Assembly: GCF_954871325.1 (NCBI RefSeq)
Contig: NC_088776.1
Span: 23,918,508 to 23,982,507 of the forward strand
DNA from: Gordionus sp. m RMFG-2023
Taxonomy: Eukaryota; Nematomorpha; Gordioida; Chordodea; Parachordodidae
Direction: 5' to 3'
DNA length: 64,000 nucleotides
Shown piece by piece: positions 36,072 through 47,789 of this stretch (position 1 is the first letter of the stretch; the number at the start of each line of letters is the position of its first letter). Below the pieces are notes generated by a model that was given only the letters and a program-made list of their open reading frames with translations, was not told where the DNA came from and ran no database searches. The translations under genes were made by a program, and so were the position numbers.

Positions 36072-37671
36072 ATGCCGAGGTCCCCTTGTTTAAAGTGTGT
36101 CTCTAAATTTTGTTACATCTGTGCGGGCTATATATTGCCCGCACAAAAATGTCCAATTTCTCCAATCATTCAAAGGATTTATGAAATTTATTACAATATT
36201 CCACTCTGCGATTTGGATAAACCATTTGCCCCTAATTACATATGTAAAACATGTTATAATTCTTTTAATTCATGAGTAAATGGAAAACGGTCATATTTGC
36301 CTTATTCGAAACCTGCATTTTGGCACGTAGCAAGAAATCATTCGTGGGATTGTTATTTTTGCTCGATTAGTACATTTGGGTTTAACAAAAAAAATAAGAA
36401 GAAAATTCGTTATCCTGAAATTTCGTCGGTTGTTTATCCGGTAAAATATAATATGCATACAACAGTTCCTTTTTTTAATAGTTCGCAGCTCAAAAAATTA
36501 CGTTGCCAGGACAATGACAATATTGATCTTGAGTATCATCCCGAAGAGGATTCGCCATTTATGTCACAAGAGCAACTAAATGACATAACCAGAAATTTAC
36601 AACTTTCAAAAAGAAAGTCCGAATTTTTAGCCTCAAGGCTTAATGATTTAAAATTTAAAAAAACGGAGTTCGAACTTCATACCGATTTTGTAGAGCATCG
36701 TTTAAAAATTTATTCTCTTACGAATTTTTTTTATACTATTCCAACAATCTAGGTCAATTTTGGTGCCCGATGAATAGCGCTTGTTCATCGATTCAAGCAA
36801 AAACAGCTTAAAAGCAGTTTTACTTCATAACGGAAATTTTAAGCCATCAATTCCCATCGCCTATTCCAACCAGTTAAATGAATCATATGATGATATGAAA
36901 TATTTATTGTCAAAAATAAATTATTCCATTTACGAATTTAAAATATGCTCCGATCTCAAAATTATCGCAATCCTGACGGGCCTTCAGTTAGGCTACACCA
37001 AGCATTCGTGTTTTCCTTGTCTCTGGAATTCCAGAGAAACTCTAAAACATTATACAGTATCTGAATGGGAGGATCGTCCCAACGTTCTTGAAAAAAATCG
37101 CGTAAATATCCCGCTCGTTTCTAAAAATAAGATTTTGTTGCCTCCGTTGCACATAAAATAGGACTAATCAAAATTTTTATCAAAAAATTGTCCGAGGACC
37201 CCACGATATACCTTAGAAATTTTTTCCCCAAGCTTTCCCAAGCAAAAATAAAAGAGGGGATTTTAGTGGGCCCCCAAATAAGAAAAATTTATGAAGGACA
37301 GTTTTTTTGAGGATGAATTGTTACTCATTGATTTAAAAGCATGGGGATCTTTTAAATGGATATGTAGATCGTTCCTTGGCAATCATAAATTAGCTGACTA
37401 TCGTGAGAAAATTGATGACCTATTAACAAATTATAAGGAAATGGGATGCCGAATGTCCCTCAAAATCTATTTTCTTCATTCCCATAAAGATTTTTTTCCT
37501 GAAAACTTAGGTGCTGTGTCAGAAGAAATGGGGGAGCGGTTCCATCAACAGATAGAAAATCTCGAAAAGTTTTATCACGGCAAGAATCGTATAAATATGT
37601 TGGCGGACTACTGGTGGAGTATCTTTTTTGAAGATAAATCATCAACTTCATATTCGCGGAAATATATTTAG
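36072..37671 (+). pseudogene. Decayed ORF of an uncharacterised repeat-borne family
   Basis: One ancestral reading frame, broken by a few stops and frameshifts, covers about 530 residues. N-terminus: Cys pairs CLKCVSKFCYICAGY and YICKTCYNSF, then NHSWDCYFCSI and GFNKKNKKK. Middle: LFIDSSKNSLKAVLLHNG, CSDLKIIAILTGLQLGYTKH, CFPCLWNSRE and LLPPLHIK. C-terminus: SFLGNHKLADYREKIDDLL, MSLKIYFLHSHKDFFPENLG, EEMGERFHQQIENLEKFYHG, LADYWWSIFFED, SRK. I recognise this order from a high-copy protein family annotated as uncharacterised in several invertebrate genomes. Its biochemical role is unknown to me. It lies in aPKC intron 9 on the same strand; less AT-rich than the intron. Confidence 0.65.
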
Positions 37672-38559
37672 ATTTACCATTAAATGTTTTTGTTATTGTT
37701 TAATTTGTTTTAAATTCAATAAATTTATTGTATATTACAAGTTAAATCCTATATAATAATGAAGGAGGAGGTGGGACAACGGACCGATAAAAGGTTTATT
37801 AAAAGTAAAATATGAGATAGGTTAGCTTAGCATAATATATTTATTTAAATATGAGAAATATAACTATTTCATTTAAAATAAATTGTTTGGGAATCGTACC
37901 GTTAGCGAAGGGAACGAAAGCCACAATAAATAAATATATTAAATGTAAGCTATATTAAAAAAGATTTTATAAATAAAGGTAAATTTAAAAAATTTGTTGT
38001 TTAAAAATTGAGTAAGGATTTTATAGAAAAAAAATGTATAATAATAATAAGGAAGGTTTGCTGCAAAAATTAAGATATTTTTTTAGTTGTAGGGATCATT
38101 AGAACCAAAGTTATAAACCTTCAAAAAGTGCTAAAAATGACCCTTTTGGCCATTTAAACCTAAAATAAATAAAAAAACCTGACGTGCTAGAAAAAAACTG
38201 ACAGCGGATTTAGAATATGCATAAAAAACTGTCTTAAAACGTGTTTATTTTATTTTCTCCCAAAAAATCAAATTTGTCAATTTATATAAAAACATATGGA
38301 AAAACTAATATAAATTATATTAAGTTAAAAGGATCATGGGTTGTCTAATATTCATAGGGTAGGTATTTCAAATATGATGGAATACATTTCTGGCAAAATC
38401 AGATTTTTAGAATTAAAAAACGCGCTCAGTAAATGATTTAAGTTGAAAAATGGAAAAAAAACATAGTCTCGAACATATATAAAGATAAAGAGGATTAATT
38501 AAAAATAAATAAAACGATTCAAAACTTAGATTTAAATAATGTTGTTACATTTATCAAAG
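37672..38559. other. aPKC intron 9, part after the nested ORF
   Basis: AT-rich. It contains the partial dispersed repeat at about 38356-38430, shared with 28876-28950. No gene. Confidence 0.4.
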
Positions 38560-38696
38560 GCTTATATTCGTAATAGAGTTTGTAAACGGTGGAGACCTTA
38601 TGTTTCACATGCAAAGGCAAAGAAGGCTTCCCGAGGAGCATTCCAGATTCTATTCGGCCGAAATTATTTTAGCCCTCAATTTCTTGCATCGCAAAG
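38560..38696 (+). CDS. aPKC: aPKC coding exon 10 (kinase hinge to helix E)
   Basis: The acceptor TATCAAAG ends at 38559; the G completes the split Arg. Encodes [30 protein letters not shown] and [15 protein letters not shown], matching the kinase hinge (VIEYVNGG in relatives) and helices D and E. It ends AAAG|GTTTAT in phase 1. A longer ORF in another frame overlaps this exon and is spurious. Confidence 0.95.
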
Positions 38697-38804
38697 GTTT
38701 ATTTCAAATATTATTTTTAACATGATTTCCCAATCCTCTTTGTTATTGCCTTATTTTTTTAGGTTTTTATATTATGATTTTGGATTATTTTTACAATTTA
38801 ATAA

Positions 38805-38948
<144 letters not shown>

Positions 38949-39129
38949 TAATAATAGTTTTTTGGTATACCTAGCTAAGCCCATAAATAAATTGCCTAAA
39001 CTAGTTTAAATATTATATTGTTAGGTTGCTTTGTTATTTTAAATTAGAGAAGGTCCGTCCTGTCTTTTTTTCAGGATGGGGCGCATCTTATGACACTATA
39101 CCTGTAGTGGGACACATCCTCGGCCCGGT

Positions 39130-39187
39130 CTAACTTTTAGGCCTTCCAGACCGTAGCCCTAACTTTTAGGCCTTCCAGACCGTAGCC
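39130..39187. repeat. 29-bp tandem duplication
   Basis: Two identical adjacent copies of a 29-bp unit that starts CTAACTTTTAGGCC and ends CCGTAGCC. Confidence 0.9.
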
Positions 39188-39908
39188 TTTGGGAAGGCCT
39201 GGCCATCCCCAAAAAATTGTCAACCTAAGCCTAGTCTCCAGGTTTTTTGACCAGAAATGGTCTCCTATATTATTCAATCCCCAAATTCTTAAAAAAATTG
39301 AAATTTTGATTCGCACATTTACTATTAAAAGAAAAAACAATACGATATCCGTTTTTTTATTCCTCGAGCTTTCTTTTGGTTGAGATGATTACTTTTGAAT
39401 TTGGGAAAGAAATAACTAGTTGTTTTTATTTAAATTTAAAATATGTACATTTATTATTTAAAAATCTTAGTCACACCAGTTACATCTTTAAAAATCATTA
39501 GTTTGTCTAGAACCAGGATATATTCTTAAAGCTAAAAGAATAGAAAAAATAGATGTTACAATTAAAATATAGATTTTTTATGCAACACGCATTTATTTAA
39601 ACTACTTTATTTTGTGATTATTTCCTTTTCTTTGGTCTTACCTTTAATTTAATAATACAACAAGCATGAATATTCCTAAAATATATATTATTATTTATTA
39701 TCTATGATAGAAAATTTTTACATAAAATATAATAAAATGGTTTTAATATTTAAGAAAAATGGGATGCGCTATGTTTCATCCAACCACTCGCGTTATTTAT
39801 TTTAAGGGTTTATAATTTATGAAAAAAATTACAATGGATGTTGTTTAATTATGTGTCGTTTTTAAATATAGCTATAGAATAAAATAACGAATAATTATAC
39901 ATAACTCT

Positions 39909-40014
39909 GCATTCACAGTTGGCTCGAATTCGCGGCGAAGCATACCGTAAAATTATTATATTTATATCTTATTTTGTAGATTTCGCCGCGAATTCACGAT
40001 AACTATCAACACAG
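39909..40014. repeat. Short dispersed repeat, copy 2
   Basis: GCATTCACAGTTGG ... CGAATTCGCGGCGAAG ... TTCGCCGCGAATTC ... CAACACAG: partly self-complementary ends around an AT-rich centre. The copy at 18505-18609 is in the opposite orientation. Confidence 0.65.
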
Positions 40015-40509
40015 TATAATATTTTTACTAGATGATTCTTTAAACATGGTTAATATATTTAGTTAAATTTGTTTGTTTTTTTAAAGTATGTTTGCAATAC
40101 GCCCTTTTATGGATACGATACGAGCATGTCCTTCCTCCGATTCCACAATATTCTCATTCTCAGAAAATTCTTTGATAAAACTATTTCCATTTTCAGAGCC
40201 GATATATTCTTTATTCTGAACTTGCAGGAAATTATATGAATAAAATGGAGGCTCAAATTTTCTAATTTAAACTTGTTTATAAAAAATTATTCCATCTTTT
40301 TTGAAAATTGAAAAAAATGGGTTAGTTTTTAATAGTCTATATTCTGGATGTGGATGGGATGCGTCTAAAGATGCTATATATGAGACGAAACACGCCCAGT
40401 TTTGGACGACAATACTTTACCTTCTTTACACAAAATCATGAAGATTTTGTTTCTAGTTTATTTATTTTGGTAAATCAATTTTACATGTTTATGTTATTAC
40501 TTAATTCAG

Positions 40510-40597
40510 GAAGGTCTAAATGTAGGCGACAGAACGAGTACATTTTGTGGGACTCCTAATTACATAGCTCCCGAAATTTTACGGGGTGACGATTATA
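40510..40597 (+). CDS. aPKC: aPKC coding exon 12 (activation loop)
   Basis: Acceptor ...TTAATTCAG ends at 40509. Encodes [20 protein letters not shown] then [10 protein letters not shown]515 in TSTFCGT is the PDK1-type activation-loop site; PNYIAPE is the P+1/APE region. It ends TATA|GTAAAC in phase 1. Confidence 0.96.
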
Positions 40598-40814
40598 GTA
40601 AACATTTTCTTGATTTTTTTAAAACCTTATTTCCAAATCAAACATTTTTTTACAAAATATATAGAATAGAATCCGTCAAAAACTATTTTTGATTTAAAAA
40701 TATGATTAAGAGCAGTTTCAAGTGTTTATTAATTGAATAATTAATGGCTATATAAAAACTTGAGTTTATGCATATCTTCAACTATTATAATTTACTTAAC
40801 AAAAATTATCAAAG

Positions 40815-40940
40815 GTTTTAGCGTGGATTGGTGGGCTTTGGGAGTTTTGATGTTTGAAATGTTAGCCGGACGATCTCCTTTTGATATAGTAGGGGCCACT
40901 GATAATCCCGATCACAATACAGAAGATTACCTATTTCAAG
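40815..40940 (+). CDS. aPKC: aPKC coding exon 13 (kinase C-lobe)
   Basis: The acceptor TATCAAAG ends at 40814. Encodes (S)[41 protein letters not shown]: the DWW...G helix F segment and the aPKC-type loop rich in Asn and Asp. It ends CAAG|GTCCAA in phase 1; the donor is non-optimal but similarity on both sides fixes it. Confidence 0.95.
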
Positions 40941-41041
40941 GTCCAATAATTTAGATTTTAAAGCTTTTCTTTTTAGCTCATAAATTAGCTTTAGAAATAT
41001 AACCTTTTTAAAATATTCTTATATTTAAAACTTTATTTTAG

Positions 41042-41121
41042 TTATATTGGAAAAAACTATCAGGATTCCTAGGTCGATATCCGTTAAGGCAGCCTCAGTT
41101 TTGAAAGGATTTCTCAATAAA
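41042..41121 (+). CDS. aPKC: aPKC coding exon 14
   Basis: Acceptor ...TTTATTTTAG ends at 41041. Encodes (V)[20 protein letters not shown] then KGFLNK, helix G to H of the kinase. It ends AAA|GTTTGA in phase 0. Confidence 0.95.
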
Positions 41122-41200
41122 GTTTGATATAATTAATTATTGAATACATACATAAAATTAATTTTCTAATTTTGAATTTTGTTCAACATAATCATTCTAG

Positions 41201-41290
41201 GATCCCGTAGAAAGACTAGGCTGCCATCCTGAAACTGGGTTTAAGGACATTATCATGCATTGCTTTTTTAAAACTATCGATTGGGATATG
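41201..41290 (+). CDS. aPKC: aPKC coding exon 15
   Basis: Acceptor ...ATCATTCTAG ends at 41200, after a 79-bp intron. Encodes [20 protein letters not shown] then [10 protein letters not shown], the end of the kinase domain with the conserved RLGCHP. It ends ATG|GTAACA in phase 0. Confidence 0.95.
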
Positions 41291-41366
41291 GTAACATTAA
41301 CAAATATATACTTTATTCAATTATTTTTTCTTTTTTATGTTTTTTTTTATCTCTCTACCCTTTAAG

Positions 41367-41482
41367 CTCGAAAGCAAGCAATTGACTCCCCCTTACAAGC
41401 CTAAATTGAGCAATGATCGTGCTGTCGATAACTTCGATCCACAATTTACCAATGAACTACCCATATTAACTCCCGACGACCA
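41367..41482 (+). CDS. aPKC: aPKC coding exon 16 (AGC tail, turn motif)
   Basis: Acceptor CCCTTTAAG ends at 41366, after a 76-bp intron. Encodes LESKQLTPPYKPKLSNDRAV then DNFDPQFTNE and LPILTPDD. PPYKP and the turn-motif Thr667 (LTPDD) of the AGC C-tail are present. It ends GACCA|GTAATT in phase 2. Confidence 0.95.
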
Positions 41483-41783
41483 GTAATTTCTATAAAATTG
41501 TTTACCTAATTAAATCAATCAATATCTTGAGTAATTGGGAAAATATATGATGCGTTTTATATTATTTATTATCAAATCGGGTTTTAAAGCGGATTAAGGC
41601 ATAAACCTTTCCAGTAGATGTAACCTTTTATTTTATTAGTATGAGCTCTTGTTTGAAAAGAAGGGTTGTAGTTTTTAAATAATCTTTTTTTATCATAATA
41701 TTAAAAATTATAAGTTTTCTTCCATATAAATTTTTTAAAAAAATCAAAAATAAAAATTTAATTTTTTCTTATATTTATTATAG

Positions 41784-41871
41784 GACAGTACTGGATAGAA
41801 TAGATCAAACCGAATTTGAGGGATTCGAATTTGTCAACCCTTTGCTTAACATCTTTGATCAGCTTAAATAA
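41784..41871 (+). CDS. aPKC: aPKC coding exon 17 (hydrophobic motif, stop)
   Basis: The acceptor ATTATAG ends at 41783. Encodes (Q)TVLDRIDQTEFEGFEFVNPL then LNIFDQLK and TAA at 41869-41871. FEGFEF is the aPKC hydrophobic motif, where Glu stands in for the phosphorylated Ser/Thr of other PKCs. The last residues (FDQLK) differ from the vertebrate C-terminus and do not end in a clear PDZ ligand. Confidence 0.95.
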
Positions 41872-42053
41872 AGCGATATGATACTTTTTTTAAATTGGCA
41901 CTATTTATTGTAATGACTATTTTCCCAGCTTAAGACATTTCAATCACTTGTAGAAAAAAAACATTCCTAATATATAACTATGTATATATAATATTTTGAT
42001 ATGAATTTATTTAAATCTAACTTAAAAATCACCGTTTTAAATATTTATATTAT

Positions 42054-42310
42054 AATAAATTTCCACAAACATTATTTTTTTACCATTTAAAGAAATATTT
42101 TGTATTTATGAAAATTTTAAATATTTTTAGACAAAACACATTAATAATAATCGTATAAATTATTCTTGTTTTATTATTTATTTTCGAGTACGTTTATATT
42201 TTTGTAATTATTGCACCACTGGACTTTACAATATGTATTATAACCAAAATTTTATTTGTTCATCGCAGAATAAATTTATTTTAATAATTTCAATTCATAC
42301 ATAAAATAAA
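42054..42310 (+). promoter_or_regulatory. Candidate aPKC polyadenylation signals
   Basis: AATAAA hexamers lie at 42054-42059, 42269-42274 and 42305-42310, downstream of the stop. In DNA this AT-rich they also occur by chance, so which one is used cannot be told from sequence. Confidence 0.35.
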
Positions 42311-42374
42311 AACGCAGTGCTCCTAAAATTTATATAAATTTATTTTAGACGATGTTTTGTTTGTTTAAATACAA

Positions 42375-42735
42375 TGTTGATTTTTTAAACTAGAAAGAAA
42401 ACTTGGTAGTGGAGCTTAGCTCTCGATGATTATTCACCCATCTTCATCCACCACTTATTACAAATACAAATAGTAAAGGACTCAAACCAGACCATTAGTA
42501 TTTGGTTTAAACCTCAAAGCTAGCTATTGGCTGTTCTGAATTGACTTCGCGCGAGGTCCTGTAAAATGCCTTCTCTAGATCAACAACATATTATTTTCCT
42601 TTACTTGATGTTTTTCCTGCATTTCCTTTATGATAATAATCGAATCCTATGGCTCCTTTCTTAGGTGAAAATCTTTAGAACTCTTTCATCTGCAATGTTT
42701 GTTCCCCAGAATTCTTAAAGTGGCTAGATACTTGA
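42375..42735 (-). pseudogene. Reverse-transcriptase remnant of a non-LTR element
   Basis: Minus-strand reading gives FSPKKGA (from about 42680), then YVVDLEKAFYRTSREV (near 42590) and GLSPLLFVFVISGG. These match the RT order of a chain-leading FVDLEKAFDRVPRE block followed by G.LSPLLF. The middle is deleted, including the catalytic YxDD region, and frameshifts are present. Just downstream of aPKC, on the opposite strand. Confidence 0.65.
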
Positions 42736-43094
42736 ATTCTCTTATCTGTTTTTTATATCTAGATACATTTTAGCTTTATCGATATACAATTTATTACATA
42801 AAAAAAATATTGAATTCTATTTTTTGAATTAATTATCAGTTCTAGTTTATTTTTTTACAATTAAAAAAATAGACAAGTTTCATTTTATACATTGGATGAC
42901 CAAAAAATTAAAAGATTTACTATTTTATTCTTTAACACTTTTTAGAGAATATGAATAAGGATACAAATTTTGGCATCCATCAAACTTTGAATGAAGATTA
43001 TCTTAATAAAAAAGGCCCAGTATAAAGACTTTTTAGTGCATGACTAAAAATGAAAATAAAAATATATTATGTGGGTTAAAAAAGTAGTAGACAT

Positions 43095-44314
43095 TAGAGA
43101 ACTGCATTCGGGGTCGGGTTGTAGGAACTGTCCGACCCGAAAAATAAATATCCTAAATAATCATTAGTTCACGATGTCAATTAAAAAACCATATCATTTT
43201 TTATTTATTACATTTTATCCTTAAAATATCAATCATAATAATATATTATCTTCAATTAATATTTTATAATTTACGTAACCATATACCAAACTATTTTATG
43301 TGATTATATTTTAGTACATTGCATTGCATAGTTAACTTTCGGCATTTTAATTTCGGGATATGAAAATGTTATTCCGAGAACATTATAAAGATTTGTGCCA
43401 ACATATTAACACGTTGATAAATGCAGAGAAGATCAATAGAGATATTTTTGTGGAAAAATTTATAAATATCAACTCACCATCTAGCTCCTACTCAACTGAT
43501 AGAGTATTAAATAAATTCATTAAATTAATAATAAAATTATTTATTAAAAAATAATAAAGTAAATATATATCTTTAAAATTATTATTATATTATGAATATT
43601 TATTTCTTAAAAAAATACTGAGGCGGATACGTTTTGAATTTCTGTTTATGGTAGGCTGACAATGCGTTTTCTGATGCTAGCGTTGAAGGTGACGAACTTC
43701 AAAAATGCCTAGATGCTAAATTATATATTGAAGATGATAATATTTTAAAATAATTTCCAAATTTAAGTATTTTGGCTCTTAAATTCCTAGCTATCCCTGC
43801 TTCGTCAGCTAGCAGTGAAAGAGCGCTTGGACTCGTTTAAAGCCAAATAAACTGGACTTCTCATTATTTATATATCATAATTATTTGCTTTGTAATTTGA
43901 TAATGATATTGATATGCCATTATAATATGTTCATTATTATATTTTTTAATCTCTATATTAACTATAATATCATCTACATTTTACATAAATCATGCTTATT
44001 GTTTTTATATAATAGCAATAATTTTTAAATTCGATTGTATTTTAACTTTCTTATAATATTTTTTACAAATTAAATAAAATGCAACTTAATGTATATTTGA
44101 TTAGATTATGGCCGTCAAATAAACTTTTATTTAAGGTGGCGATGAATAAATACATATAATTTTTTTTGGTTATTATAATATTCTAACTCAAATTGTAAAA
44201 TTTTATTCGGGCTCGGGTCTGGTTGAACTGAAAAATGTGTGCTCGGGTCGGGCTCGGACAAATTTTTTTAAAATTCGGACTCGAGCTGCGAAAAAATTAC
44301 TTTGCAGACCTCTA
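43095..44314 (+). mobile_element. Degraded hAT with TAGAG-TCTGCA ends
   Basis: The ends are TAGAGAACTGCATTCGGG and the inverted TTTGCAGACCTCTA, with GGGTCGGG and CTCGGG-type blocks inside. Flanking 8-mers gtagacat and gttggcat agree at 6 of 8. It carries transposase scraps on the + strand (see 43760). It ties the GGCCC-type MITEs such as 14777-15162 to a transposase-bearing relative. Confidence 0.7.
43360..43845 (+). pseudogene. hAT transposase scraps with hATC motif
   Basis: At 43759-43840 the + strand reads FPNLSILALKFLAIPASSAS then SERALGLV, the start of the hATC dimerisation motif. The upstream ORF 43360-43554 may be part of the same ancestral protein, but I recognise no motif in it. Confidence 0.6.
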
Positions 44315-45020
44315 GTTGGCATATATCCTTGATTAGAAATTCTGCTTAATCAAATGTTTGGAGATATTTTCTTTCTAAGATATAAATTTCTTTTGATACC
44401 CAGTAATAGTAACTAATTTTTTACCAATACCAATTAATTTTTAAAAACAGATCGCTTCTCTCTCATATTCCCAATATCATATCAAACTAGTAGCGGTGTA
44501 AAGTGTGGGGGGGGGGCTCAAGTCTTCTTAAAGAGAGCCTTCCAAACGAAAATTTTTTGTAAAATATAATTGTTTTATTTTAAAGTTAACCTTCTCACAT
44601 TTAATAAAATTCAGAAGTATTTGTAAAAATACTCGGAAAAACTATCCGATCTTGCGGATGATTTTCCACTTTTAATATTCATTTTAATAAAGCACATCTT
44701 CAACTAAATACTCTCATTGAAATGTCTAATTTTGAAGGAGTGAAAATAAATATTCTAAAAGCAAAAATCTATACAAATCAAGTTCATACTACCAACTTTA
44801 AACTCAGCGATAGTCATATAAAATTTATTACTAACTAAGCATAACGGCGATCCCGGGAACAGTTTTGGAATGAACTGAATGATAATGTTATGTTAAAATT
44901 TTATTTATTATATAATGATTTATTCATAAATTTTATTTTCTTAATCCAGTTTGCTTTTTACATAACAATATTACCCCTTATTTAGAGTTCCATGTCAATT
45001 CAGCAAAACTTTTAATGCAG
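44315..45020. other. Intergenic spacer
   Basis: AT-rich with a G-run at about 44504-44516. No gene recognised. Confidence 0.4.
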
Positions 45021-45028
45021 GATTTTAT

Positions 45029-46817
45029 AGCAATATTTTTATCACGAATACATATTAGCGAATACTATTCCGCAAAGACAATATCGCGAAAATTTTATGC
45101 GACGTCATTATAGCGAAACCTAAATCGCGAAGACAATATGGCGAAAACTATTTCGCGTAACAAATATCGCGAAGATATTTTCGCGAATTTAATATCATGA
45201 GGTCAATATCGCGATAATTACTGATTGTGACTAAGACTATTTTATTTTGAAACATTTATTTTTATGATCATATTAATTGAATAATATTTTTTAAAGAAAA
45301 GACAAGATTGATTCAATGATAAAGTTTATAATTTTCATTTAGTCTTAAAAAAATTATATAATGATTAATAAACTATTTGGTTTATAAAATTTATTAATGG
45401 AATAAATTTTTTTTTGCTATCGATGCTTTTCCTCGAAATCTTATTTTATAAGAATCGCGCACAATGAACTCAGGCTTTATTAGTATATTAATCATTGAGT
45501 TCATTAATTAAACCTTGATCTTTATGGGCGAAATTGATATCTTGGTTGCCATATCTATTGTCAGAGTACTTAATATTTATAAATTTTTAAATCAGTTTTG
45601 CCAGTCATTAACCAAAAACAGAATTATATTATGTCTTTTTCGAATTTTGAATGGCAATTCAAAATAAATTACATTTAAGTTAAATAAGGGATTTCCCTAA
45701 TTCAAAATATTTCGAATCTTATGATTTTACGATCTTTATAGTTATTTTTTTTTATCTAATCTGTTCACTTAGATAAAAAAAATATTATTTCAAATTATTT
45801 GATAGGAATCTGAATCTAATATTAAGAGTTAAGACGCACCTTTAGGCATGAAGTTTGCCAAACTTTATTAAGTATATTCTTTTTTTCCCGTAATTACTCA
45901 AAATTAAAACTACTTTTAATTTTTATTGAATTCCCAATAGATGATTTTGCTAAGTAAAATTTTTATTCTTACAGGAATTTCTTAAAAAATATAACATATC
46001 GCTCCGAAATATTTACTATTTCTTTTATTTCTAAATGTACAAGCATGATTTTTTGAGTTTTAAAATTAATCTTTACTCTATGTCTTAATAACTCGGAAAA
46101 TTTAATAAAAAAATTTTTAAGAAAATTAGAAAAAAATTACTTAGCAAAATCTTCTAAGATTTTTAAAAATAATCTGAGAAGAGCAAAAATTCTTAGTTTT
46201 CAGTATTTTATATTTCGATTAGAAAAATTTCTAATCATTTCAGAATATTTGCTTATATTTACTTTTAATGGTATAAAGCACATTTTAAAAATTTATGTGG
46301 GAGGGAGGGGGGGGGGATTAAATTTATTGGAGTAAAAACCTGAACCAACCTCCGTACTTAACCATGAGTTAGAAGAGCCAGAAAGAAATTAGTTAATTTA
46401 TTTTTCAACATATACATGCTTACATATAAGTAACAAAAGATCCATAAAACATTTAGCTTTTATGATTTAAGGAACTTTGGGTAAATAAATATTGAATATG
46501 TTGTTTACCTTTTTTAAATAAATGCATTCGCAATATATTTATTTTCGCGGTAATGCGCTCGCGATAATGAATTCACACAGACACATTCACGGTAAAAAAT
46601 TTGCTATAAAGGGTTCGTGATAAAAGTTTAGCTAAAATGCATTCGCTCTAAAGTTTCGCGGTTAAGGTTTCGCTGAAATAAATTTGCGACAATGGGTTCG
46701 TGATATTGTCTTCCTATAAATGTTTCGCGGAAAAAAATTTGTGGAATTGGTTTCACGATTTTAACTTCACTATAAAATTACTTTGCGATAAACGATATTC
46801 GTGATAAAAGTTTCACT
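45029..46817. mobile_element. Fold-back element with TATCGCGAA arrays
   Basis: The left end AGCAATATTTTTATCACGAA and inverted right end AGTGAAACTTTTATCACGAA form a TIR. Flanking 8-mers gattttat (45021-45028) and gatataat (46818-46825) agree at 6 of 8. Inward from each TIR is an array of short degenerate repeats: about ten of the type ATATCGCGAA at 45045-45215, and about fifteen inverted ones (TTCGCGATAA) at 46525-46800. The centre is AT-rich, with a G-run at 46306-46316 and no coding ORF. Confidence 0.7.
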
Positions 46818-46825
46818 GATATAAT

Positions 46826-47617
46826 AAAATATTTTGATCATATTTGAAATAATTTTAACAGTTTAATTATGAAATTAATATTGTATAATAAAGTATTTGA
46901 ATTTCTATAATAGTGTTCAAGCTAGAGATGTTTTTCGACGTTCATAGCACAAATATAAAGGGTAATCATTTTGAAAATAACTCAATTAATACTACATAGT
47001 GTAAAATTGATATAATATATTATAAAATAAAAATAAAATGAGATATTTTTAGTAATGCTTTTCGGAATTTTCCTATACCAATAACGTAATGGGAACGGAA
47101 CCTTTTTTTGACCAGAACTGGCACGGAGCAGGAACGCAAAAATGCATTCGTTCCAGGTCCCTGATATCTAGGTTTCTACGCTGTAAAGACTAAATACGAC
47201 TTTAAATCTAGGGAGAAAATAATCATATTGACAATATTTTTACTTTCTACAATCTGAGTTATGGTTATTCCAAAGCGGCAGATCATACATTCTACTCTCC
47301 TCAATAGACTATTCCCTCCAATAATCGAAGATATACTTCTCGCAGCTGAAAAAAAATTAATATAAGAACTTAATGAAGGGATATGGATAAGTCCGAAGTC
47401 GAAAATCATGATGATGCAGTTTAGATATTGTGTTTTGTTGTAGCTTGTATAATTTGTTAGATCTTATCAAACTTCAGTTTTATGAATTTGCAGACATGAT
47501 CAATGCTGCAAACTATTAAAATTATATATGGATTTCCATTTTTTGGCTAATTTTATAAAGATAGATTGTTTTTATAGTTTTTTGTAAAAAAAATAAATAA
47601 TAAATGAACCCCCCTCC
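46826..47617. other. Intergenic spacer
   Basis: AT-rich. A GGAACGG-type repeat scrap lies at about 47085-47165, similar to one at 27735-27810. The minus-strand ORF 47409-47176 has no recognisable domain. Confidence 0.35.
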
Positions 47618-47789
47618 CCAATTGGCAGAGTTGTTAAACACTACTTTTAAAAGTAGGGTGCTACCACTAGCGCTATTTGTCAAAAAATAGTAGCGCGCTA
47701 TTAGCTACTATTTTTTAAAGTAGCGTTGGCTACAAGAATATAATTTATGTAATAAAAATAACTATTTATGGTAATATTCATTTTTTATT

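Noticed and set aside
45045-45215. Spaced short repeats that could suggest a CRISPR array
   Set aside because: Units are about 10 bp and degenerate, with irregular spacing, in an animal genome and mirrored at the other end of the element; it is a subterminal transposon array.
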